DNA of 24,337 nt, from the NCBI GenBank assembly GCA_023375785.1, contig SZWC01003894.1, positions 122,899-147,235 of the forward strand, in the 5' to 3' direction. The notes under the pieces were generated by a model. It searched no databases. It saw only the letters and a list, made by a program, of their open reading frames with translations, and was not told the origin of the DNA. How positions within the stretch are numbered: position 1 is the first letter of the stretch; each line of letters opens with the position of its first letter. The stretch comes from Penium margaritaceum. Its lineage: Eukaryota; Streptophyta; Zygnematophyceae; Desmidiales; Peniaceae. The position numbers and the translations under genes are program-made. Below, in pieces: positions 1 to 9,232 of the stretch.

Positions 1-54
<54 letters not shown>

Positions 55-66
55 GTATCTCTCTCT
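1..66. repeat. (CT)n microsatellite at left edge
   Basis: An almost pure CT dinucleotide run fills positions 1-50 and resumes after a short interruption (TTGTTGTA) at 58-66. It is the reverse complement of the GA run that ends the window. It may mark the physical end of an assembled contig. Confidence 0.98.
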
Positions 67-2035
67 AAAGCGTCATTTTATTTTTAATATGATCTTCTTA
101 TACGAGTTTCTTTAGTAGATGAAATCTATATTTAGTTGACCTATTACTGTCCACCCGTTTCTCCATCGAAACGTCGGTCCCAAATTATTTAATGTATGTC
201 GATGAGATCTGGTTACGGATTTATTCGCTGAATATACGTAACAGTCGATGGTCGCCAAGTATGACGACCGTCAGTTCGCGGTCACATGCTCTTCGATGAC
301 ACGAAGACCTCCGACATGCTTTTGTTAGTCAATTTGGTATCCTTCCGTCCTTAGGGCCCCCCCAGTGCGACGCATAGTGGATATGGGCCAGTGTGCTCGA
401 TTTGCGTGGAGAAGTGCACTTATCTTACACCGAGTGCGCGATCCTGCACATCCCACATTTGTGCTGGTTTGTGACGTTAACACTACAACAAGACAACTGG
501 TTCGAACGTTAAAACGCTCAACAATCTTCTCGAGTAATCACGACAAGGTCCAACTTGTCGTTTCCAGCAATAAACGAGAGACGACCGACGATCTCCCTCG
601 CGAACCTTGGTAGGATAACTGTTCAAGGAATAAGAGCCCCTTCATCTACAAATCGTTGTCCTTGACCGGCTGTAAAGAACGACCACGACAAAACTAGATT
701 TCGCTGTTGACCGAACAGGACCTCATCACCATACCGATTGAATGAATGAACTCTTTTCTCTGTGCCTTCTTCCTTACATCGATATAGATGATCGTGCCAT
801 AACATTTTATTCATTATCAGATCGGACCACTTGTGAACCGTAAGATTGTTCATAATAAAATGAGAGAAAGATTTCTGCTATCGTTCGAAAAGAAGATCCA
901 AAAACAAACAATGCATCTCGGTATTTGCGCATGCGACTCGCGCAACCAGCAGACAGATATGAAAGCCCCATTCGTTAAGCGGGACTCGACTACAAAATTT
1001 ACGATGGCTGCTTTCGTCAAAACGACTGTTCGGCATCTTTTGCTTCTTCCACCAACGCGGCATCGCGACATGGGACCACACAGATTTTAAACTGAAGAGG
1101 CGGATAATACCTCTCGGAGGGCTGCGTTACTCAATACGGTTCTTCAAACATTTTCCGATGTAAAAGATATCTCTCCTTTGAGATATTGGAAAATCTTGAT
1201 GTGCGGGAGACTAGAACCCCTCTTTTGACTCGCAACGTTTGTGTTTCCACTGGATCAAACAAAATGGCTCCTCTGGTTCCGCAAAGATTTTTGCTATTAC
1301 CTCTCCTTGCCTTAGTCTACTGAACACATCCGCGTGAGAAGCGGAACAGAATCGTTTCACTTGCTTCGAACTTCGATGTGCTTCAACACTCATCGGTGTG
1401 GTTCGTGACCTATCTTGTAGTTCATTTGAGAAGCAAACAGAACTGTTTGTGATATGTTTGGTAAACCGGTTCTGCAATGGCTTGTAAAGGTGGCCGTGCA
1501 CTCAGTGCATGATAAGTGCACTTCTCCACTTGTGCCCCACGCACTCGTCACATACACTCCCCCCGTACACTGGGGGCTTCTCTAGAAAATCTTGCAAGAA
1601 CCCAAGCGGTGGATAGCGCGAGATAGTCCATGCCTGATTCATCGAAAACGGTTGCCGGTAGCATGCCGGCCGTTAAGGTCGCAAAGCGATGCAAGCGGGC
1701 GAAACAGAGAGTGGAAGCGAGCAATGGAATACAACGTACGAAATTGAATTTTAATACATTTGTAACATGGCCCAACTGTTTGTCCATATATACGTCCAAA
1801 TAGAATCTCTACTAGTGACATGATAAATAATCCCTAGAAAAACAATTACGCTTCACCAAGTTTGACTCTGAGCTCGTTTTATATATTTGTGTGATTTGTA
1901 CATGGATATGACACTTGGAGTGGCCTTACAAATATATAGAAACGCATACTGTAATATGAAATATGGAAATAAACTTTGACTAGAAATTTTAACTAATTCC
2001 TAACTACATAAAAATGATAAGGAGGGACTCTTTGG
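67..2035. other. Unassigned region, no supported gene
   Basis: About 2 kb with no recognisable coding domain, RNA gene or LTR. Open frames are under 100 codons, overlap on both strands and show no family signature. The first 1.8 kb has many CG dinucleotides, unlike the decayed transposons further right. Two small perfect hairpins are visible: 541-560 (7-bp arms, 6-nt loop) and 1167-1186 (7-bp arms, 6-nt loop). Neither is followed by a T-run or other context that gives it a function. Confidence 0.6.
1499..1572 (+). repeat. Possible degenerate relative of the 154-bp repeat
   Basis: This stretch shares the order of words CACTCAGTGC, then GCACT..CAC, CACATACACT, CCCC and CACTG with the repeat units at 2036-2520, but with gaps and substitutions. 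It looks like an eroded outlying copy of the same unit. Identity was judged by eye, so the call is tentative. Confidence 0.4.
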
Positions 2036-2520
2036 GACAAATAGGACAAAAATCAATCTATACTAAGACACATGAGACAAAATAGCACACTGAGTGCGCT
2101 CTTAGTGTACATTTATATGGTGACAGAGCGCACTCACCACATACACTAGCGCCACGCACTGAGGTACCTCCTAAGGAGTTAACGTTTTGGCCATATAAGA
2201 CAAAACTCAGATTATTCTGAGGCACATGAGACAAATTCACACACTCAGTGCGCTCGTAATGTACTTTTGTATGGGGACAGAACGCACTTCCCACATACAC
2301 TAGCCCCACACACTGACGTCCTGCTTAAGAAGAGAAATCTTTTGACATGTAGGACAAAAGGTAAGATATGCTAGGACATGTGAGACAAATCAGCGCACTC
2401 AGTGCGCTCTTAGTGTACCTTTGTATGGTGACTAAGCGCACTACACACATACACTAACCCCACGCACTGAAGACCCTCCTAAGAAGAAAAATCAACACGC
2501 ATGTAAAACAAAAATACACT
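2036..2520 (+). repeat. 154-bp-period tandem array, three units
   Basis: The word TGAGACAA occurs at 2073, 2227 and 2381, exactly 154 bp apart. Each time it is followed by a CACT(C/G)AGTGCGCTC block, GTGTAC or ATGTAC, TATGG(T/G)GAC, GCGCACT-like words, ACATACACTA and CACTGA. Units are diverged by base changes but keep a constant length. A partial fourth start is visible near 2503. The third unit carries a perfect inverted repeat, AGCGCACT-C-AGTGCGCT, near 2393. The period is in the range of plant satellite monomers. No coding potential is supported. Confidence 0.85.
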
Positions 2521-2640
2521 CATGTCATTCACAAAGAAATGAGTTTAGGGAATAGTGCAAAGAACTCCCTATGATGAAAGCACACTCCATGCACACACTA
2601 AAAAACCAGTGTACGAAATGGCCTCGATTAACCATACCTC

Positions 2641-2785
2641 TCCATATCTCACTCAAACGGACTCCGAATTGAGTTCCGTAAAGTGCGTTGGAACCTGTGC
2701 AACATCCTCTACGCAAATTTCATTCCAGATGATTTTTTACCGAGCAACCTATTTTTGTCACTTTCTGGCATCCTCATCTCCATCA
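2641..2785 (-). repeat. Truncated 3' LTR of element A
   Basis: Starts (minus strand) with TGATGGAGATGAGG at 2785 and matches the first about 145 bp of the LTR at 6996-7646 and the LTRs of element B. Similarity ends at 2641, just inside the word TCCATATCTCACTC. It keeps a 19-bp segment around GTGCGTTGGAACCTGTGC that the 5' LTR of the same element has lost. Confidence 0.9.
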
Positions 2786-2797
2786 TTCTCCCACTTT
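2786..2797 (-). other. Polypurine tract of element A
   Basis: On the minus strand the sequence AAAGTGGGAGAA sits directly against the TGATGG start of the 3' LTR. The same tract occurs in element B at 20960-20971. This is the expected primer site for plus-strand DNA synthesis. Confidence 0.8.
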
Positions 2798-2810
2798 GCG
2801 AGAATAAAAA

Positions 2811-5800
2811 TCACACAATACCGCACTGTCCCCTCAGCTGCTGAAAGTGGTGCGCTGCCAGCGGCTTCATCAAGAAGTCTGCTAACATCATGTTTGAAGG
2901 GAAGAACTTGATCTACACCACCTGCTTTGCCACAAGCTCACGGATAAAGTGGTACCGCAGGTCGATGTGCTTGGTGCGGGCGTAAAACTCGGCGTTCTTC
3001 GTCAGAGCAATGGCGCTCATGTTGTCACAGTAGATGGTGGTGGCTGTGGTCTGCTGCTGTCCAAGGCTTGCTAGCAGCTCATGCTGCCACACGGCTTCCT
3101 TTGCTGCTTCACTCAGGGCGATGTACTCTGCTTAAGTGGAGGAAAGGGCAACACACTCTTGTTTCTTGCTCCTCCAACTGATTGCACCTCCCTCGAGCAC
3201 AAACACAAACCCACTGGTTGACCTCCTTGTGTCCAGGTCACCTCCCCAATCTGCGTCGCTTTAGCCGATGAGGATGGGGCTGTTGTTGCCGTTGAAGGTG
3301 AGGCAAAGGCTGCTGCTGCTGTCAAGGTAGCGCAGCACGCGCTTAACCGCCTCCCAATGCGGCACGCCCGGATTAGCACAAAACGTGTTGAGCACTCCCA
3401 CTGCTTGGCTAATGTCGAGGCGCGTGCTGACTGCTGCATACATGAGGCTCCCAACTGCTGCTTGGTACGGCACTGCTTCCATGCGACTGCTCTCTTGCAT
3501 GCCGCTGGGAGTCTGCGTCATGCTCAGCTTTGCTCCCACTTCCAGTGGTGTCACGACTTTGCGCGCTCCTGCCATGTTGAAGCACTTGACAATGTCGCTC
3601 ACGTACGTGCTCTAAGAAAACTCCAAAGTCTGCTGCTGCCGGTCGCGCTTGACCTGAAGGCCAAGGTAGTAGCTGAGTTCTCCCATGTCTTTCATGTCGA
3701 ACCTGGCAGCAAGAGACTGCTTCACATCGTCCAAAAGAGACTTGGAGTCAGGTGCAATGAGCAGATCATCAACATAGAGCAAGATGATGACCTGGCTTGC
3801 CTCTTGCGTGCACCCATAGACTACTTGGTCAGCTTCACTGCGCACAAAGCCAAGGCCAGCCAGCTGCTCATCCATTTTGTGGTACCATGCTCGCGGGGCT
3901 TGCTTCAGGCTGTAGAGGGCCTTCACAAGCTTGCACACCAAATCCTCCTTTCCCTCCACCACATACCCCTCTGGCTGCTCCATGTACACATCCTCCTTGA
4001 GGTCACCATTCGGAAATGCACAAGTCACATCCATTTGGTGCACCTCCCAGTCCATAGCAGCAACAAGAGTGAGGATCGCTCGGATGGATGGGAACTTTGT
4101 GATAGGTGCAAATGTCTCATTGTAATCCACACCCTCAGTCTGCACATACCCTTTTGTAACCAGCCGTGTTTTGTACCTGAGCACCTTACCATCCGCACCA
4201 CGCATGCGCCTCAAGATCCACCGGCACCCAATCACCCGGCTGCTACATGGAGCTTCCTCGAGGGTCCAGGTGCCGTTCTTCATGAGTACACCATACTCCT
4301 TGTCTGCTATGGTACGCCAATCTGCTGCCTCAGCACTGCGCATGGCTTTGGTGAAGGTGGCTGGGTCATCGGTGATGGTGAGGAAGAGAAGCTCGAGGTC
4401 AGATGACTCTGTTGGTGGTGGAATGGTGCACAGGTTCACCAGCTCCTCCACCGGCCTCTGTTTTCTTGCGAGACGCTCGGATCGCCTCAACGGCTTCCCA
4501 CTGTCCTTTGCACCTTTGTTGATGCATACGGACCGTCGTGGCAGCTGCTGCATGTTGCTTTGTTGCTCCTCCTCATCAGATTCAGCTGCTGGCTCCTTCT
4601 CCTTCTCAGCTCCTTCCACCTCCTTGTCGTTACCGTTGTCACCACCATCTTCTGCACCATCCTCTTCTGCTACCGGAACGTCTCCCACTTCAGGTACAAG
4701 TACGGGAGCAAGTGAAAATGCAGACATAGGGCTCCAAGTCCAGCCCTTCACGTCCTCTTGAAAGACCATGTCATGGCTGCGGATGATCTTGCGTACAGCG
4801 AGGTTGTAGAGGCGGTATCCTATGGTGTCGTAGCCGAGGAAGGCGGCCTTCACCGACTTTGCATCCAGCTTGTTACGGCTGCCGGTAGGCACGTGCACGA
4901 ATGTGCCACACCCGAAGACTTTCAGGTATGTCACGGTTGGCTTGCGTCCCGTCCACGCCTCCTCTGGTGTCTTCAGTGGCACGGTGTGCGTGGGACTCCG
5001 GTTTTTCAGGTACATGGCACTGTTGACCGCTTCCGCTCAGAAGGTTGGTGGGATCTCTGCGTCTTGGAGCATGCTGCGAACATGCTCCATGAGTGTGCAG
5101 TTCACGCATTCAGCCACGCCGTTCAGTTGCGGTGTTCCTGGTGGGGTGACCTCGTGCTTGATCCCACGACGCTTGAGGAAGGTGCGGAAGTCGTTGGAGA
5201 GGTACTCTCCTCCACCATCGGTGCGAAGTACCTTCAACCGCTTGCCACTCTCATTCTGTGAAGCAGCAATCCATACCTTGAAAGCATCAAAGCACTCATC
5301 CTTGCCAGCCAGGAAGGACACCCACGTCTTCCTCGACTTGTCATCGATGAACGTGACAAAGTACAACTTGCCGGACAAGGACTGTGATGACATGAGACCG
5401 CACAAATCAGAGTGAACGAGTGAGAGAAGCTCAGCCGCCCCCTTCCCTTCCCCCGTGAAAGGAGCGCGGGCTTGCTTCCCTTCAATGCAGCTCTCACAAG
5501 CCGATGCACCAGGCTGCTTCACCCCCTTGAGCTCCAGGCCACGGACCATCTGCTGCATGGAGATGATGGCGCCAAAGCCGAGGGGACCGAGCCGGCGGTG
5601 CCACAGGCTGATGTCGTGTTTTCCCTCTCTCACCGCCAGCGCTGAGTCGGCTTCCTTCTCTGATGCCACATAGAGGCGGTAAAGACCGTCCTCCTTGTCC
5701 GCTTTTGCAAGTACACACCCCGCACTTGCAGAGATGGTGCAGCCACCATTCTCAAAGGGAACCTGCATGCCTTCGGAGATGAGAGATGAGACAGAGAGGA

Positions 5801-6896
5801 GGTTAGCTGCCAGCCCCGGAACATGGAGCACCCCTTTCATACGATGTTCCACGTGCTTGCCCTCAACGGAAGCACAACACACAATCTCACCCTACCCAAC
5901 CGCCATTTGCAGATAATTGTCCCCCATGTACACCCGACGAGGCTCGATGGTGGTGTAGACGACGAACCACTCCCGGCGACACGTCATGTGCCGTGTGGCT
6001 CCCGAGTCGATGATCCAAAACAAGGCAGTGTTGTCGGAGACGTGCAGGACCCGGATGGTGGTCACGAATCCACTCTCCCAATCTGCTGCATTTGCGGAAG
6101 CGTCGGAATGCTTTCCCGCTCCCACTCCAGCTGCAAGGTCCGCCTTCTTCTTCCAGCATTCATGCACCCAATGGCCTGGATTCTTGCAGTAGTGGCAGTT
6201 TCCCTTCTTCTTCCCTCCTCCGCCCATGCCCCTGGTTGGTGCTGCACCACCCCCATGACCAGAGTTGGTGATGAGAGAGACATCCAGTCCGCTTCCGCTC
6301 TCCTCTCCCTTGCGCCGCTCCTCCTCAAACAGCAGGCTCTCCTCCACATCGTTGAGGGAGATCTTGTCGCCATGCTGGTCCAGGGCAACAATGAGAGGAG
6401 TGTAGCTGCTAGGAAGGCCAGAGAGGATGGTTAGCATGAGCACACGCTCCTTGACAGGGTCCTCAATCGCAGCAAGCTGGTCAGAGAGAGACTTCACCAT
6501 GTTGATGTAGTCAATCATGGATCTAGACTCATCCATCTTCACAGTGTGAAAGCGACGATGTAGCTACATGTTCATGAGGATTGAATTGGAAGCATAAGTG
6601 GACTCAAGCGTTTTTCAAACCTCCTTTGGCGTGAAGATGTCACGGACAAGGAGTTGCTGCCGTTCGGCGAGGTGGAGGTCGATGGTTGCGAGGGAACGGT
6701 CACGCTTCTCGCGGTAGGTGCGGGCCTCGCCAGGAGAGCGGGAGCTTTCAGCTGGTTCCTTCTCCTTCTCATCCACCTGGCTCCAGGGACCCTTCTCCAT
6801 CAGCACCATCTTCATGTTGTTGCTCTAGTTGAAGAAGTTCTTACCTTCAAACTTGGCGATGTTGACGCCGGCCACCACAGAAGTGGATGTTGCCAT
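2811..6896 (-). pseudogene. Copia Gag-Pol polyprotein of element A, decayed
   Basis: From ATG at 6896 to TGA at 2811-2813 there are 1361 codons in one frame, without any net frameshift, the usual copia arrangement. Domains in order: Gag; zinc knuckle CX2CX4HX4C (6155-6197); protease DSGAT (5994-6008); integrase with H-H-C-C finger and D,D(35)E core (D 5406-5408, D 5217-5219, E 5109-5111); reverse transcriptase with YVDD (3765-3776); RNase H with DADWGGD near 3240. Function is copying the element's RNA into DNA and integrating it. Stops lie at 6825, 6615, 6564, 5892, 5037, 3612, 3261, 3132 and 2913 (left coordinate). All catalytic motifs named are intact, so decay is by nonsense changes only. 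Not expected to give a full product. Confidence 0.95.
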
Positions 6897-6982
6897 GGTA
6901 GTGCAATGTTCAGCCTACAAACAACTCTCTCACACAACAGGGTGCAAGGAATGCCTCAAGGATGAAAAAAAGCCTTGTTCTA

Positions 6983-6994
6983 GCTCTTATACCA
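6983..6994 (-). other. Primer-binding site of element A (Met-tRNA type)
   Basis: On the minus strand TGGTATAAGAGC follows the 5' LTR after one base. It differs by one base from TGGTATCAGAGC, the site complementary to the 3' end of initiator Met-tRNA that is used by many plant copia elements. Confidence 0.85.
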
Positions 6995-6995
6995 C

Positions 6996-7646
6996 TGATA
7001 GAAACTGCGGCAGCCCTCAGGGAGGTGATCAGGCTCACTAAGAGCCGCCTAGGTAGGACCAGCTGTTTGTGAGAGGGAGCTGCAGGTTGCACAGAAAGAA
7101 ATTATGGAAGCAAATGTAAGTCTGAAGAGAAGGCGAATGTCTGAATGGACTCTTGAGTGAGAAAGTAAATGATCACAGCTTTCTAACAAGCCCTTATATG
7201 CCTCATTTGGCCAAGGGAGCACTGAGATTCACTCTGTAAAAGTTCACCCTCTAGCACACTCCTAGCCTAGCGGGATGAGCGGCAGTCACCCTGTCATGCA
7301 TGAGAGTTATGTCTCCCACGACCTGCACGACCAATAATCGTGGAGTGGTCCTTCCTTGAAGTCTCCAGGAGATTTCAAGGAAATCTCATGGAGGCCCTCC
7401 AGCCGTCTTTTCTCCTTGAAGGCCTCTCTCAGCCGTCCTGGCCAATAATCCTGCCGCCTTTTGAGCTCAAAGTGCTCAGGTCGTCACTTGAACCCGACCC
7501 ATGATCTCCGCATTTTGGAAATCCATATCTCACTCAAACGGACTTCGAATTGAGTTCCATAAAACATCCTCTATGCAAATGTCATGCCAGATGATTTTTA
7601 CCGAGCAACCTATTTTTGTCACTTCCTGGCACCCTCATATCCATCA
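6996..7646 (-). repeat. 5' LTR of element A, 651 bp
   Basis: Bounded on the minus strand by TGATGGATATG at 7646 and TTTCTATCA at 6996, giving TG...CA ends with a short inverted repeat. It matches the LTRs of element B over its length (650 and about 648 bp after removal of insertions). It differs by a 19-bp deletion near 7563 and an extra palindromic stretch near 7354-7392. Confidence 0.92.
7192..7199 (-). promoter_or_regulatory. TATA box of the element A LTR
   Basis: ATATAAGG on the minus strand, in the context GCATATAAGGGCTTGT, is conserved in both LTRs of element B (16331-16338 and about 22040-22047). Its position about 200 bp before the LTR end suits a U3 core promoter. Confidence 0.65.
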
Positions 7647-9112
7647 TTCCATGTCCTAGCTGATTTCTCATACACCATGTGTTCATTGCATGGTTGTGTG
7701 ATGGAAAAGGCCCATTACTCATTTTGGAACCATTTGAGGACGGGTTATTTATGTACATGATGAGGAATTCTTTTGTGATGATATGAAACAATCCATGGAG
7801 ATTCCCATTCCCACGCTCGTCTTGGGTAAAAGGCCTTGTAAGGAAAGTACATGATGAATTAGGAATCAATGTATTTCATATCTGAGATTGAATTCATCTC
7901 TTGAAGCTCCACTCCCATTTGGCCTGCTTCATCATTGTTCTTTTTCATAGGTTTCTTGCTCTCAGAAAATCTTCTTCTTTTCTTAAATCACTTGAAACCA
8001 TGCTATATGCGACCATTTACACTCTTTTTTTCTTCTTCAAGCATGTGTATTTTTTGCTCCGTAGGAGGAAATGTTGGTGTATCAACCAGTTGCTTTAAGA
8101 CATGCTTGAGCATAGTAGACATCACGCTGCATGAGAACACTCTTTTGTTTTCTTTGCACCATACAATTGTGCTGTTTTCCCCACGCGACTGTTGGCTTTT
8201 GACACTAGAGGGCATACTCTTACGGTGAAAACTTCACGTGTGGTAAAATACACTTCATGCCCTTGTGTCGACTGGTGGGTTCCTAGGCAAGCCACTACTT
8301 GCAAGTGGCGTCGCGATGACATTGGAGGCTTCACCGAGGACTCCGGAAACAATTGCAACGTTTTTCATCCCTTCACCTTGCTGGAGTGTCCAGTGTTGGA
8401 CAAGCAACGGTGGAGGCTTGGTTTTTGAGTTTTAGTGACAGTACCTCCAATGGTCCATTGGTCAGATTGCTTGAGAACAAATCTTGCCAGAGAATAGCCA
8501 GAATATGTCAGTTTTTCAGGTTCTGACACAGCACACATACGTGTACACAAACCTGCCACCATAAACCCTGTCACCTCGGTGCAAGAAGGTAAGGGTTCAT
8601 TTGGGTAACGTCGCATGCACGTGCAACATCCTCCAACCTTCGATGGTCGTACAGTGTGACGCTATCATGGGCCCCGTTTGAGCATCCGTGCAAACCGCAA
8701 GGACAGCCACTGGACAGCAGTCGCACTCGTAAGAAAGTACACTTCAGTCGGCGGGCGCAGATTTTGAGGACAGCCAGGTCCAATGTGGCGTTATCCAAAC
8801 GCATCGTAAGAGAAGGAAGGACTACTCCCATCATTAATCTCCAGCGGTACACTCTGTGTAGGAGACAGAGAACACGGTGGCCAGACAGGTATATAGATGG
8901 CGCCTCGAACAACTCCCAGGATGGGTGGCCAGGTGTGTGCGGTGGTGGGGTATGATGTTGGGGAGGGGGGGTAGAATTTTCTGAGAAAAGGGTTGCCAGG
9001 GTCCACATCAGCCGGAGGCACATGTCACTGGCGCATTAAATAACTGGGCGGCACGGGTAGATTCATTGCTTTCCCCTCTGTGCGGTGCGGACCGCACCCG
9101 TTTAACGCACCC
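7647..9112. other. Unassigned region upstream of the LRR gene
   Basis: No gene is supported. Short open frames exist on both strands (for example 7582-7869 minus, 8192-8428 plus and 8571-9023 minus), but they overlap each other or an LTR and show no known domain. The right end is the presumed promoter and 5' leader of the LRR gene. ATTAAATAA at 9035-9043 is a possible TATA-like word about 70 bp before the ATG, which is weak evidence on its own. Confidence 0.5.
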
Positions 9113-9232
9113 ATGGTGATTGGCGCTGCGCCGGAGGCGGCGCTTGCCCTCCTCCTGGCCGCAGCACTGCTTGCCACGTCGCCCATCGCCTGTCGTCCGT
9201 TGCAAGCACAGCAGTCATGCAGTCATCGCAAT
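9113..9232 (+). CDS. LRR gene exon 1: signal peptide (tentative)
   Basis: ATG at 9113 opens a 40-codon segment with a short N-terminal stretch, then a strongly hydrophobic Ala/Leu core ([11 protein letters not shown] at about residues 11-21), then polar QAQQ and Cys residues. This is the profile of a secretory signal peptide. A GTGAGC donor follows at 9233 in phase 0. That fits an acceptor at 9820-9821 (CTCCAG) but not the phase-1 acceptor at 9806-9807, which gives the better-looking cap sequence. The exact junction is therefore unresolved. The frame runs into a stop at 9267, consistent with an intron. The assignment rests on position and composition only. Confidence 0.5.

Larger units (their letters stand above)
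2641..7646 (-). mobile_element. Ty1/copia LTR retrotransposon A, 3'-LTR truncated
   Basis: Reading on the minus strand, the order is 5' LTR (7646-6996), Met-tRNA primer site, Gag, protease, integrase, reverse transcriptase, RNase H, polypurine tract and the start of the 3' LTR (2785-2641). Integrase before reverse transcriptase is the diagnostic order of the copia superfamily. The internal region is 4210 bp. The 3' LTR stops after 145 bp at 2641, where similarity to the other LTR ends abruptly and unrelated sequence begins. A matching target-site duplication therefore cannot be seen. Element B at 15636-22242 belongs to the same family. The copy is dead: its coding frame has nine internal stops. 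Confidence 0.95.

Noticed and set aside
541..560. Hairpin CGACAAG/CTTGTCG as a terminator or small RNA
   Set aside because: A perfect 7-bp stem, but short, with no T-run, gene or conserved partner nearby; expected by chance at this scale.
2036..2520. CRISPR-like array
   Set aside because: Units are 154 bp, diverged throughout, with no short conserved repeat and unique spacers, and the context is eukaryotic.
3357..4406. Long plus-strand open frame of 349 codons
   Set aside because: It is the antisense shadow of the reverse transcriptase of element A, whose minus-strand frame has clear family motifs.
7582..7869. 95-codon minus-strand frame
   Set aside because: It starts in unassigned flank and ends inside the LTR of element A; no domain recognised.
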